A stretch of 64,000 bases of DNA from Mumia sp050632745 (GCF_050632745.1 NZ_JBODSD010000001.1:620001-684000), one strand, 5' to 3'; shown: positions 24,874 through 33,800, counted from the first letter of the stretch. Numbers and translations are program-made. The notes: generated by a model not told the origin, from the sequence alone.

Positions 24874-25744
24874 CGAGCTGGGTGACGCCCTTGCCCTCAT
24901 AGCCTCCGCGTGCGGGGAGGCGACGACGTCGGAGAAGCGGACGAGCGAGCCCAGCGCCGCTCCGACCACCGCCGCGGTACGCCCGTGGATCACGCAGGAG
25001 CGTGCGCAGGAGCGGCTGGACGAGGCGGCCACACTGGCACTCGAGGCGGCCACGGGGTCGTACGCACTCGAGTACGCGCCTCCGATCGATGAAGAGATCG
25101 AGATCTCCGGCAGCTGGGACCTCCTCCGAGGTGCGTCCTCGTGGGTGATGGCAGGAGGCGCGGGCGACGAGCGCGTCAGGGTCGAGATCCGGGGGCTTGA
25201 GAGCGGCGCCTACCTCACCATGGCCGTGCCCCACCAGCCAGGCGCGGGATGCTGGATGAAGATGGGCCGGCAGGACATGACGGCGGCCGCGGAGAAGGGC
25301 GGCCTCCCGACCGCGGCGATCGGCGTGATGGGCGACCAGTACGTCGGAGTGCTCCTCGAGCCGGTGGCCTCCGCGCAGCAGGTCGATCGACGGGGACGGC
25401 TGCTCATGGACCTTCCGCTCGCCGATGCGCTGGCCCTGAGCGCCCCGAGCCTTGGCAAGAAGCTGCTTGCGTCGATGCCCGAGGCGCTCGACGGCCTCGT
25501 CGTCCCGGTCGCCGTCACACTCCGCCCCGACGGCAGCTATGACGAGCTGGTGATGCCGCTCGAAACGACGCGCGACCTGCTCGTCGAGGCCGATGCGGTC
25601 ACGTCCGAACAGGCGGAGCAGCTTCAGTCCTTCGGGAGCGAGGTCGCGATCGACTACGAAGGATTCGGCGAGCCCGTGACGGTCGAGGCGCCGAAGAGAT
25701 CTGCGGTCGTGCTTCTCGGCAAGGAGATCCCCGCGCGCTGCTGA
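24857..25744 (+). CDS. lipoprotein-like protein with shortened signal sequence
   Basis: A 295-residue protein from a GTG at 24857. Near its N-terminus LALIASACGEATTSEK looks like a lipobox (IASAC, Cys at about residue 19) followed by the usual Ser/Thr/Glu-rich linker. The stretch before it (PTPPDELGD) is acidic and too short for a normal signal peptide, and it overlaps the HNH gene. The rest (GSWDLLRG, LTMAVPHQPGAGCWMKMG, PVAVTLRPDGSYDELVMPL) recalls LprG/LppX-type lipid-carrier lipoproteins. The 5' end may have been lost or remodelled when the HNH gene arrived. No function is assigned. Confidence 0.5.
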   Translation: MPTPPDELGDALALIASACGEATTSEKRTSEPSAAPTTAAVRPWITQERAQERLDEAATLALEAATGSYALEYAPPIDEEIEISGSWDLLRGASSWVMAGGAGDERVRVEIRGLESGAYLTMAVPHQPGAGCWMKMGRQDMTAAAEKGGLPTAAIGVMGDQYVGVLLEPVASAQQVDRRGRLLMDLPLADALALSAPSLGKKLLASMPEALDGLVVPVAVTLRPDGSYDELVMPLETTRDLLVEADAVTSEQAEQLQSFGSEVAIDYEGFGEPVTVEAPKRSAVVLLGKEIPARC

Positions 25745-25765
25745 CGGCAGTATCTGCGATCGCGT

Positions 25766-25781
25766 TGTGATCCACGTCACG
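25766..25781. promoter_or_regulatory. CRP/GlxR-type palindrome upstream of coxS
   Basis: TGTGA-TCCACG-TCACG matches the CRP-family consensus TGTGA-N6-TCACA at 9 of 10 conserved positions, 60 bases before the coxS start and near GTAGGA, a possible -10. In actinobacteria such sites bind GlxR/Crp, linking expression to carbon status. Confidence 0.6.
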
Positions 25782-25840
25782 CGGGTGTAGGAAAGGCTTC
25801 AACCAGTCGGGCGCGTCCTACGCCGAGCGGAGTGAAATCC

Positions 25841-26341
25841 ATGGCCAAGAAACCGATCACCGTGACCGTCGACGGGGTGTCCTACACCGACGACGTCGAA
25901 CCCCGAACCCTTCTCGTCCAGTACCTCCGCGAGCAGCTCGGCAAGACCGGGACCCTCGTCGGGTGCGACACCACCAACTGCGGCGCGTGCACCGTCCACC
26001 TGGACGGGCGGAGCGTGAAGTCGTGCACGATGTTCGCGGTCCAGGCCGACGGTCACGAGGTCACCACGATCGAGGGCGTGGCCACGGCGGACGGGGAGCT
26101 GCACCCGATGCAGAAGGCGTTCCACGAGTCCCACGCGCTGCAGTGCGGGTTCTGCACGCCGGGCATGATCATGCAGTCCATCGACATCGCCAACGAGCAT
26201 CCCGACCCGGACGAGGCGACGGTGCGCGAGAACCTCGAAGGCAACCTCTGTCGGTGCACGGGCTACCAGAACATCGTCAAGGCCGTCCAGGCCGGCGCCC
26301 GCGAGATGGCCGGCGGCTCGTCCGAGGCAGGTGCGGCATGA
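25841..26341 (+). CDS. coxS: molybdenum hydroxylase iron-sulfur small subunit (CoxS)
   Basis: A 166-residue protein with two [2Fe-2S] centres. The N-terminal plant-type site uses Cys at about 42, 47, 50 and 62 (GCDTTNCGAC...SC). The C-terminal helical site uses Cys at about 102, 105, 137 and 139 (CGFC, CRC). It passes electrons from the Mo site of CoxL to the FAD of CoxM. The ATG at 25841 follows GGAG; a GTG at 25832 is possible. The ATGA overlap with coxL shows translational coupling. Gene order S-L-M is typical of form II enzymes. Confidence 0.94.
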   Translation: MAKKPITVTVDGVSYTDDVEPRTLLVQYLREQLGKTGTLVGCDTTNCGACTVHLDGRSVKSCTMFAVQADGHEVTTIEGVATADGELHPMQKAFHESHALQCGFCTPGMIMQSIDIANEHPDPDEATVRENLEGNLCRCTGYQNIVKAVQAGAREMAGGSSEAGAA

Positions 26342-28830
26342 CCGTCACCGAGATCGGGACCCCGCGCAAGCGCAAGGAAGACCAGCGCCTGATCACGGGG
26401 CGTTCCCGCTACACCGACAACATCGTGCTCCCGGGCATGCTCCATCTCGCGATGGTCCGCAGCCCGTTCGCGCACGCCACCATCACCAACCTCGACACCA
26501 GTGCCGCCACCTCGGCACCCGGAGTCGTCGCCGTCTACACCGGCGCCGACATCCAGGACCTGTGCGGCACGCTCCCCAACGCGTGGCCGATCACGCCGGA
26601 GCAGAAGTCACCGCACCACCCGTCTATCGCGGTGGACCACGTGGCGTTCGCCGGTGAGATCGTCGCCGTCGTCGTCGCGCGGAGCAAGACCGCCGCCCAG
26701 GACGCGGCCGACCTGGTCGACGTGGACTACGACGAGCTTCCCGTCGTGCTCGACCTGGAGGAGGCGGAGAAGGACGAGGTGCTCGCCCATCCCGACCTCG
26801 GCACCAACAAGTCGGCGTTCTGGGTCTTCGACTCCGGCGAGGCGGGGACCGGCGGCAACGTCGAGGACGCGCTCGCGGCAGCCGGCGCGGAGGACCAGGT
26901 CCTGATCGAGCGGACCTACTACCAGCAGCGCCTGATCCCGGCGTTCATGGAGCCCCGCTCGACCGTCGTGGACCCGACCGGCGAGCAGACCACCATGTGG
27001 TCGGCTACCCAGGTCCCGCACATCCTCCGCCTGATGCTCGCGCTCACGCTCGGCATCCCGGAGTCCAAGGTGCGGGTGATCGCGCCCGACGTCGGCGGCG
27101 GCTTCGGCGGCAAGCTCCAGGTGACCCCGGAGGAGGTCGTCACGATGATCGTGGCGCGCCGCACGGGCAAGCCCTGCAAGTACACCGAGACCCGCTCCGA
27201 GTCCTTGATGGCGGCCCACCACGGCCGCGGCCAGGTGCAGCGGCTCTCGCTGTCCGCGACGCGCGACGGCCAGGTCACCGGCCTCAAGGTGCAGCTGCTC
27301 GCGGACATGGGGGCCTACCTCGGGCTCGTGACCTCGGGCGTGCCGATCCTCGGAGCCTTCATGTTCCCCGCGATCTACAAGATCCCGGCGTACCGCTTCG
27401 AGTGCACCAACCTGTTCACCAACAAGGCGTGGACCGACGCCTACCGCGGCGCCGGCAGGCCAGAGGCGACCTTCGCGATCGAGCGCCTCATGGACGACCT
27501 GGCGGCCGAGCTCGACATGGATCCAATCGAGCTGCGTCGCAAGAACTGGATCCCGCACGAGGAGTTCCCGTTCACGAGCGTCTGCGGCCTCGAGTACGAC
27601 AGCGGCAACTACGAGGCGGCGACCGCGCGGGCGCTCGAGCTGTTCGGGTACGACGAGCTGCGCGCCGAGCAGAAGCGGCGCCGCGACGAGGGCGACACCG
27701 TCCAGCTCGGCATCGGGATCTCCACGTTCACCGAGATGTGCGGCCTCGCGCCGTCGCGGGTGCTCGGCTCCCTCGACTACGGGGCGGGCGGCTGGGAGTA
27801 CGCCCAGGTCCGCATGCTCCCGACCGGCAACGTCGAGGTCGTGACCGGTGTGAGCCCGCACGGCCAGGGTCACGAGACGGCCTGGAGCCAGATCGTCGCC
27901 GACCGGCTCGGCGTCCCGTTCGAGAACGTCGAGGTCCTCCACGGGGACACGGCGATCGCGCAGCGCGGGCTCGACACGTACGGCTCCCGCTCGCTCGCGG
28001 TCGGCGGCATGGCCGTCGTCGCGGCGGCCGACAAGGTGATCGCGAAGGCGAAGGTCATCGCGGCCCACCTCCTCGAGGCGTCCGAGGACGACCTCGAGTT
28101 CGCCGAGGGCAAGTTCACGGTCCGCGGGACCGACCAGGGCGTGGCGCTCGGAGACATCGCCCTGGCGACGTTCGCAGCCCACAACCTCCCCGACGGGATC
28201 GAGCCGAGCCTCGACTCCGACGCGACCTTCGACCCGGAGAACTTCTCGTTCCCCCACGGCACGCACCTCGCGGCCCTGGAGGTCGACACCGAGACCGGGC
28301 AGGTGAAGCTGCGCAAGTACGTCTGCGTGGACGACATCGGCAACGTGATCAACCCGCTGATCGTCGAGGGGCAGGTCCACGGCGGGCTGGTGCAGGGGAT
28401 CGCGCAGGCGCTCTTCGAGGAGGCGGTTCACGACGACGCCGGGACGCTGGTGACCGGGTCCTTCGTCGACTACCTCGTCCCGAGCGCGGCCGACCTCCCG
28501 TCGTTCGTCACCGATCGCACCGAGACGGCGTCGACGACGAACGTCCTCGGCGTCAAGGGAGTGGGCGAGGCGGGGACGATCGCGTCGACGCCTGCGATCG
28601 TCAACGGCGTCATCGACGCCGTGCGGCATCTCGGAGTCGATGACATCCTCATGCCATGCTCGCCCAGCCGCGTCTGGGCAGCGCTGCAAGGAGCGGACAA
28701 GGGCCGGGGGGCCGAGGCCGCCGCACCGACGGTCAACAGCCCCGAGGTCGCCGAGCGCGACGTCGCGTCGACGGGCGCAGTCCAGACGGGTACGGACGAG
28801 GGTCCGACGAACCAGGGGGATGGGCAGTGA
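26338..28830 (+). CDS. coxL: form II CoxL-type molybdenum hydroxylase large subunit
   Basis: An 830-residue xanthine-oxidase-family catalytic subunit. GGGFGGK (near 253), the active-site loop AYRGAGR at about 368-374 and the GVGEAG base-glutamate motif near the end are all present. AYRGAGR marks form II; true high-affinity CO dehydrogenases (form I) carry AYXCSFR with a Cu-binding Cys. So CO oxidation is possible but unproven, and another aldehyde or heterocycle could be the substrate. About 50 low-complexity residues extend past the conserved C-terminus. It overlaps coxS (ATGA) and coxM (GTGA). Confidence 0.92.
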   Translation: MTVTEIGTPRKRKEDQRLITGRSRYTDNIVLPGMLHLAMVRSPFAHATITNLDTSAATSAPGVVAVYTGADIQDLCGTLPNAWPITPEQKSPHHPSIAVDHVAFAGEIVAVVVARSKTAAQDAADLVDVDYDELPVVLDLEEAEKDEVLAHPDLGTNKSAFWVFDSGEAGTGGNVEDALAAAGAEDQVLIERTYYQQRLIPAFMEPRSTVVDPTGEQTTMWSATQVPHILRLMLALTLGIPESKVRVIAPDVGGGFGGKLQVTPEEVVTMIVARRTGKPCKYTETRSESLMAAHHGRGQVQRLSLSATRDGQVTGLKVQLLADMGAYLGLVTSGVPILGAFMFPAIYKIPAYRFECTNLFTNKAWTDAYRGAGRPEATFAIERLMDDLAAELDMDPIELRRKNWIPHEEFPFTSVCGLEYDSGNYEAATARALELFGYDELRAEQKRRRDEGDTVQLGIGISTFTEMCGLAPSRVLGSLDYGAGGWEYAQVRMLPTGNVEVVTGVSPHGQGHETAWSQIVADRLGVPFENVEVLHGDTAIAQRGLDTYGSRSLAVGGMAVVAAADKVIAKAKVIAAHLLEASEDDLEFAEGKFTVRGTDQGVALGDIALATFAAHNLPDGIEPSLDSDATFDPENFSFPHGTHLAALEVDTETGQVKLRKYVCVDDIGNVINPLIVEGQVHGGLVQGIAQALFEEAVHDDAGTLVTGSFVDYLVPSAADLPSFVTDRTETASTTNVLGVKGVGEAGTIASTPAIVNGVIDAVRHLGVDDILMPCSPSRVWAALQGADKGRGAEAAAPTVNSPEVAERDVASTGAVQTGTDEGPTNQGDGQ

Positions 28831-29681
28831 TTCCGACAGCTTTCGAGTACGAGGCACCGAGCACCGTCGAGGACGCCGTGCGGCTCCTCGCGGAGGGCGG
28901 CGACGACGTCAAGGTCCTGGCCGGTGGTCAGAGCCTCATCCCGGTGCTCAAGCTCCGGCTTGCCGGGCCCGAGCTGATCGTGGACCTCGGGCGCATCGAC
29001 GGGCTGCGCGGCATCCGCGAGGACGGCGACGCGTTGGTGATCGGGGCGATGACGCCGCACCACGAGGTCGCGACGAGCGGTCTGGTCCGCGAGCACGCGG
29101 CGCTGCTGGCCGAGGCTGCGGGCACGGTCGCCGATCCGCAGGTGCGTCACCGTGGCACGTTCGGCGGTGCGCTGGTCCACGCCGACCCGGCGGGCGACAT
29201 GCCCGCGCCGGCGCTGGCCCTCGGTGCGTCGTTCGAGATCGCCGGGCCGTCGGGCGTTCGGACGGTGGCCGCGGAGGACTTCTTCGTCGACCTCTTCACC
29301 ACCGCGGTCGGCGAGGACGAGATCCTCACCGCCGTGCGCGTGCCGAAGCGCACCGGGTGGACGGCGGCGTACGAGAAGTTCGTCCGCGTCGCTCAGCAGT
29401 GGTCGATCGTGGCGGTCGCGGCGACCGTGCGCGTCGAGGGCGGCACGATCGCGGAGGCGCGCCTCGGCCTGACCAACATGGGATCCACGCCCGTCCGTCC
29501 GACGTCCGTCGAGCAGGCCCTGATCGGCGTCGCCCCCGTGGACCAGGAGGTCGAGGCTGCCGTGGCCTCGGTCGCCGACGGCACGACGCCTCCGGACGAC
29601 CTCAACGGGTCGGCGGACTACCGGCGCCACCTCGCGCGCGTCCTGACTCGGCGGGCCGTGGTGCGGGCGGCTGGTGCCTGA
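28827..29681 (+). CDS. coxM: molybdenum hydroxylase FAD-binding medium subunit (CoxM)
   Basis: A 284-residue FAD protein: VLAGGQSLIPVLKLRL (FAD pyrophosphate loop), TVADPQVRHRGTFGGALVHADPAGDMPA (second FAD motif, the TIGG-like TFGG), and a CO_deh_flav_C domain at the end. It accepts electrons from CoxS and passes them to the respiratory chain. The GTG start overlaps the coxL stop, and its stop overlaps the coxG ATG (TGATG), so S-L-M-G form one translational unit. Confidence 0.93.
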   Translation: MIPTAFEYEAPSTVEDAVRLLAEGGDDVKVLAGGQSLIPVLKLRLAGPELIVDLGRIDGLRGIREDGDALVIGAMTPHHEVATSGLVREHAALLAEAAGTVADPQVRHRGTFGGALVHADPAGDMPAPALALGASFEIAGPSGVRTVAAEDFFVDLFTTAVGEDEILTAVRVPKRTGWTAAYEKFVRVAQQWSIVAVAATVRVEGGTIAEARLGLTNMGSTPVRPTSVEQALIGVAPVDQEVEAAVASVADGTTPPDDLNGSADYRRHLARVLTRRAVVRAAGA

Positions 29682-30412
29682 TGGACCTCACGCACACCTT
29701 CACCGTCCCTGCACCGATCGAGACGACCTGGGCCGCCTTCAACGACCTGGAGTCCATCGCGCCGTGCATGCCCGGGGCCACCGTCGAGGTGGTCGACGAG
29801 AACGACTTCACCGGCACCATCAAGATCAAGCTCGGGCCGATCTCGTTGGTGTACGGGGGGTCGGGGACGTACGTCGAGCGTGACGAGGCCGAGCGTCGGG
29901 TCGTGATCGACGCGAAGGGGAAGGACAAGCGGGGGCAGGGCACGGCGGGGGCGAAGGTGACCGCCCGGCTCTTCCCCGACGGTGAGGGGACGCGGGTCGA
30001 GGTCCAGACGGAGCTCGCCATCACCGGCAAGCCGGCGCAGTTCGGCCGCGGGGTGATCCAGGACGTCAGCGACAAGCTGCTGTCGCAGTTCGTCGGGTGC
30101 ATCAGCGACCGGCTGACGGCGACGTCCCCTCCGGAGGAGGAGACGCCGGAGGAGGTGCCGGCCGCGGAGGCGGAGCCGGAGCCCGGGCGCCACGCCGCGG
30201 ACGTGCGGGAGCCGTCCGCCCCTCCGCGGGCGGTGCCGGCCCCGGGCCCCGTCGGCGGGCCGTCCGGCGATCCGCTCGCCTCGGAGGCCGCCGAGCTCGA
30301 CCTGGGGGCGACGGTGCTGCCGGTGATCGCCCGCCGGTACGGCTCGCGGATCGTGGTCGGCGGCATCGCGCTCGCGATCGTCTGGTGGGTCGTGCGACGG
30401 GTCCGGCGCTGA
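29681..30412 (+). CDS. coxG: CoxG membrane anchor, SRPBCC domain
   Basis: A 243-residue protein: an N-terminal START/SRPBCC fold (FTVPAPIETTWAAFNDLESIAPCMPGA, residues ~5-150), a long Glu/Pro/Ala linker (~150-205) and a C-terminal membrane helix (IVVGGIALAIVWWVV) ending in RRVRR. CoxG proteins bring CO dehydrogenase to the membrane and are reported to handle quinone, so this would connect the enzyme to respiration. Its presence supports a respiratory rather than cytoplasmic role for the hydroxylase. It ends the operon and abuts a convergent gene. Confidence 0.9.
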   Translation: MDLTHTFTVPAPIETTWAAFNDLESIAPCMPGATVEVVDENDFTGTIKIKLGPISLVYGGSGTYVERDEAERRVVIDAKGKDKRGQGTAGAKVTARLFPDGEGTRVEVQTELAITGKPAQFGRGVIQDVSDKLLSQFVGCISDRLTATSPPEEETPEEVPAAEAEPEPGRHAADVREPSAPPRAVPAPGPVGGPSGDPLASEAAELDLGATVLPVIARRYGSRIVVGGIALAIVWWVVRRVRR

Positions 30413-30413
30413 C

Positions 30414-30773
30414 TCAGCCGGCCGGCTGGTCGAGCGCACGGAGGGCGCCGAGCGGGGCGACCTCGATGCCCGACTCGGTGCAGACCCAGTGAGGGTCCTC
30501 CCCGAGCTCGGGCTCCACGCCGAGCGTGTGCTCGGCGGTCTCCTCGCACGCCTGGCAGCGGGGCCACCGGCTGCCGGAGTCGAGGAGGGCGTCCTGGACG
30601 TCCTGCGCGACGAGGCCGACGAGGTACGGCGCACCGTCCGGCCACTGCGAAACCCACCAGCCGCGCTGGCTCAGTGCCTCCTCGAGGACGGAGACGGCCG
30701 CTGCGTCGGCCATGCGGCACGCGTCGAGGTCGTGCAGCACTCGCGCGCGCGCCTCCAGGAGGAACTCCGTCAC
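30414..30773 (-). CDS. hypothetical protein with CxxC motif
   Basis: A 119-residue protein from the GTG at 30773. It has an acidic helical N-terminus (TEFLLEARARVLHDLDACRMADAA), a GWWVSQWPDGAPYLVG strand region and CQACEETAEH followed later by a single Cys, perhaps a half zinc site. The family is not recognised. A TAACCT box 7 bases upstream selects this GTG over the TTG at 30800. It is convergent with coxG, 1 base apart. Confidence 0.6.
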   Translation of the reverse strand: MTEFLLEARARVLHDLDACRMADAAAVSVLEEALSQRGWWVSQWPDGAPYLVGLVAQDVQDALLDSGSRWPRCQACEETAEHTLGVEPELGEDPHWVCTESGIEVAPLGALRALDQPAG

Positions 30774-30786
30774 GGCGTCCAGGTTA
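30774..30786 (-). promoter_or_regulatory. -10 box of a leaderless promoter (CxxC protein)
   Basis: Minus-strand TAACCT (30786 to 30781), 7-base gap to the GTG at 30773. Confidence 0.45.
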
Positions 30787-30803
30787 AGCGGACGGGCCAA
30801 GCG

Positions 30804-31376
30804 CTACACCGCGACGGGCCGCCCGAGCTGGATCAGCTCCCGGGTCGTGTTGGCCCGGGCGCGTGACTCCCACCAGGCGCGGGCGGGTGAGGTGACGAAG
30901 AGATGCGGCCGGGCCTGGTAGCGGGTCAGCACCCGCGAGCGCAGCCGTCGGTACTCCGCGTCGGGCACGTGCGCGTTCTCGGTGCGGATCGCGCGGGCGT
31001 ACCGGTCGTAGCGGTCGGGGGCCGCGCCGAGGATGCTCAGGTCGGCGTCGCAGAGCACGGCGGCCTCGAGGTCGCCCGGGGGCGCGACGTGGTCGCGGGT
31101 CGCCAGCACGATCTCGGCCACCCGGTCTCCTTCTCCCGCGCCGAGCCAGTGCTGCGCGAGCGCGGCTGAGCGCTCGACGTTGTCGGCGCGGTGGACGTCG
31201 TAGACCGCGTCGTGGAACCAGGCGGCGGCGTGGACGGCGTCGACGTCGAAGTCCAGGCCCGACGACGCGAGGGAGTCCACGGCGCGGATGACCTCTGCCA
31301 GGTGGTCCGTGTCGTGATGCTCGCGGTGTGGCTCCGACCAGCGCTTCGCCAGCTCGAGCCGGATGCGGGGGTGCAC
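30804..31376 (-). CDS. HD-domain metal-dependent phosphohydrolase
   Basis: A 190-residue HD-superfamily protein. YHxxxH-like HREHHDTDHL, the HD pair in AAWFHDAVYD (about residue 53) and the downstream TRDH and CDADLSILG form the metal site. Related proteins act on nucleotides or are uncharacterised. The GTG start at 31376 has a TATTTT box 6 bases upstream. It is divergent from pflB. Confidence 0.85.
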   Translation of the reverse strand: MHPRIRLELAKRWSEPHREHHDTDHLAEVIRAVDSLASSGLDFDVDAVHAAAWFHDAVYDVHRADNVERSAALAQHWLGAGEGDRVAEIVLATRDHVAPPGDLEAAVLCDADLSILGAAPDRYDRYARAIRTENAHVPDAEYRRLRSRVLTRYQARPHLFVTSPARAWWESRARANTTRELIQLGRPVAV

Positions 31377-31388
31377 CTGTCCAAAATA
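31377..31388 (-). promoter_or_regulatory. -10 box of a leaderless promoter (HD-domain gene)
   Basis: Minus-strand TATTTT (31388 to 31383), 6-base gap to the GTG. Confidence 0.5.
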
Positions 31389-31535
31389 CGGGGGGTTCCG
31401 GTCAGCCGCAGATGGGCCCCGACATCCGTGCGACGAGAACGCAGTGTGGTCAAACAGACACGATTTGGTGGTGCAAACAACAAATGTCCGGAGTTGACTG
31501 GGAAGAGAGGGAAACAGCCATCAAGGGGGATGGGC

Positions 31536-33800
31536 ATGACCACCACGACCGACAGCCAGCTCGACAGCACGGCGGTCAGCGCCTGGGAAGGGTTCGTCGA
31601 CGGACCCTGGCGCGACGGCATCGACGTGCGCGACTTCATCCAGCGCAACTACACCCCGTACGAGGGTGACGCCGGGTTCCTCGCCGGGCCGACCGAGCGG
31701 ACCACCGCGCTCTGGGGCCAGCTCAGCGCCATGTTCCCCGAGGAGCGCGAGAAGGGCGTCTACGACGTCGACTGGCAGACCCCGGCCGGGATCACGGCGC
31801 ACGCGCCGGGCTACCTCGACCGCGACCGCGAGGTGGTCGTCGGCCTCCAGACCGACGCCCCGCTCAAGCGCGCGATGATGCCCAACGGCGGCTGGCGGAT
31901 GGTCGAGACGGCCCTCGAGACGTACGGCTACCCGGTCGACCCGGTCCTCAAGAAGGTCTTCACCGAGATCCGCAAGACGCACAACCAGGGCGTCTTCGAC
32001 GCCTACCCCCCGTCGGTCCGCGCGGCACGCTCGTCGCACGTGATCACCGGCCTCCCCGACGCGTACGGGCGCGGCCGCATCATCGGCGACTACCGGCGCG
32101 TGGCCCTGTACGGCGGCGACGCTCTGATCGCGGCCAAGCAGGTCGACCGTGCCGGCCTCGACATGCAGCAGGCGAGCGAGGACGTCATCCGGAGCCGCGA
32201 GGAGAACAGCGAGCAGATCCGCGCGCTGCGCGAGCTCGTCGCGATGGCGGCCTCGTACGGCTTCGACATCTCCGGACCGGCGTCGACGGCGCGCGAGGCG
32301 GTCCAGTGGACCTACTTCGCCTACCTCGGGGCGGTCAAGGAGCAGAACGGCGCCGCGATGTCGCTGGGCCGCACCGCCACCTTCCTCGACGTCTACCTCG
32401 AGCGCGACCTCGCCCGTGGCCTGATCACCGAGTCCGAGGCCCAGGAGCTCGTCGACGACTTCGTCATCAAGCTGCGGATCGTCCGCTTCCTGCGCACCCC
32501 CGAGTACGACGCCCTGTTCAGCGGCGACCCGACCTGGGTCACGGAGTCGCTGGCCGGCATGGGCGACGACGGACGGCCCCTCGTGACGCGGACGACCTTC
32601 CGCTACCTCCAGACCCTCTACAACCTCGGACCGGCCCCCGAGCCGAACCTGACGGTGCTCTGGAGCGACCGCCTGCCCGAGGGCTTCAAGCGCTTCGCGG
32701 CCCAGGTCTCGATCGACACCTCCGCGATCCAGTACGAGTCCGACCACCACATCCGCGAGCACTGGGGCGACGACGCCGCGATCGCCTGCTGCGTCTCCCC
32801 GATGCGCGTCGGCAAGCAGATGCAGTTCTTCGGTGCTCGGGTCAACCTCGCCAAGACGCTGCTGTACGCGATCAACGGCGGCCGCGACGAGATCACGGGC
32901 AAGCAGGTCGGCCCGGCCACCGCCCCGGTCGGCGACGGTCCGCTGGTGTTCGACGACGTGATGCGCCGCTTCGACGCCGAGATGGACTGGCTCGCGGCGA
33001 CGTACGTGGAGGCGCTCAACGTCATCCACTACATGCACGACAAGTACGCCTACGAGCGTCTCGAGATGGCGCTGCACGACTCGGACGTGCTGCGGACGAT
33101 GGCCTGCGGGATCGCGGGGCTCTCCGTCGCCGCGGACTCGCTGTCGGCGATCCGGTACGCGACGGTGGTCCCGGTCCGCGACGAGCGCGGGATCGTCGTC
33201 GACTACGAGACGACCGGCGACTTCCCGACCTTCGGCAACGATGACGACCGCGTCGACGACATCGCTCGCGACCTGGTGGGGCGCTTCATGGAGAAGGTCC
33301 GGGCCTACCCGACCTACCGCGACGCGCTGCACACCCAGTCGGTCCTCACGATCACGTCGAACGTCGTCTACGGCAAGGCCACCGGCAACACCCCCGACGG
33401 CCGCCGACTCGGCGAGCCCTTCGCCCCCGGCGCGAACCCGATGAACGGGCGCGACACCCACGGGATGCTCGCGAGCGCCCTCTCGGTCGCGAAGCTGCCG
33501 TACGACGACGCTCAGGACGGCATCTCGCTGACCAGCACGGTGGTGCCGGCGGGGCTCGGGCGCACGAAGGACGAGCAGGTGACGAACCTCGTGGGGCTCC
33601 TCGACGCGTACACCGGGTCCGACGGGTTCCACATGAACGTCAACGTGCTCGACCGGGCGACGCTCGAGGACGCGATGGAGCACCCGGAGAACTACCCGCA
33701 GCTCACCGTCCGCGTCTCGGGCTACGCCGTGAACTTCGTCCGGCTGACGCGGGAGCAGCAGCTCGACGTCCTCTCGCGGACGTTCCACGGAGCGGTCTGA
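31536..33800 (+). CDS. pflB: formate C-acetyltransferase (pyruvate formate-lyase)
   Basis: A 754-residue glycyl-radical enzyme splitting pyruvate plus CoA into acetyl-CoA and formate without oxygen. The two active-site cysteines fall at residues 418-419 (AIACCVSPMR), the same numbering as E. coli. The radical glycine is at about 729 in RVSGYAVNF. The ATG at 31536 is chosen because AAGGGGG lies 6-7 bases upstream; an ATG at 31530 is too close. The 160-base upstream region is AT-richer than the surroundings, but I find no clear FNR, Rex or ArcA site. pflA overlaps its stop. Confidence 0.96.
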   Translation: MTTTTDSQLDSTAVSAWEGFVDGPWRDGIDVRDFIQRNYTPYEGDAGFLAGPTERTTALWGQLSAMFPEEREKGVYDVDWQTPAGITAHAPGYLDRDREVVVGLQTDAPLKRAMMPNGGWRMVETALETYGYPVDPVLKKVFTEIRKTHNQGVFDAYPPSVRAARSSHVITGLPDAYGRGRIIGDYRRVALYGGDALIAAKQVDRAGLDMQQASEDVIRSREENSEQIRALRELVAMAASYGFDISGPASTAREAVQWTYFAYLGAVKEQNGAAMSLGRTATFLDVYLERDLARGLITESEAQELVDDFVIKLRIVRFLRTPEYDALFSGDPTWVTESLAGMGDDGRPLVTRTTFRYLQTLYNLGPAPEPNLTVLWSDRLPEGFKRFAAQVSIDTSAIQYESDHHIREHWGDDAAIACCVSPMRVGKQMQFFGARVNLAKTLLYAINGGRDEITGKQVGPATAPVGDGPLVFDDVMRRFDAEMDWLAATYVEALNVIHYMHDKYAYERLEMALHDSDVLRTMACGIAGLSVAADSLSAIRYATVVPVRDERGIVVDYETTGDFPTFGNDDDRVDDIARDLVGRFMEKVRAYPTYRDALHTQSVLTITSNVVYGKATGNTPDGRRLGEPFAPGANPMNGRDTHGMLASALSVAKLPYDDAQDGISLTSTVVPAGLGRTKDEQVTNLVGLLDAYTGSDGFHMNVNVLDRATLEDAMEHPENYPQLTVRVSGYAVNFVRLTREQQLDVLSRTFHGAV

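Noticed and set aside
26338..28830. Calling the enzyme a proven CO dehydrogenase
   Set aside because: The active loop is the form II AYRGAGR, without the Cu-binding Cys of form I.
31380..31530. FNR, Rex or CRP site before pflB
   Set aside because: TGTG...CACG words occur, but the spacing does not fit any of the three consensus sites.
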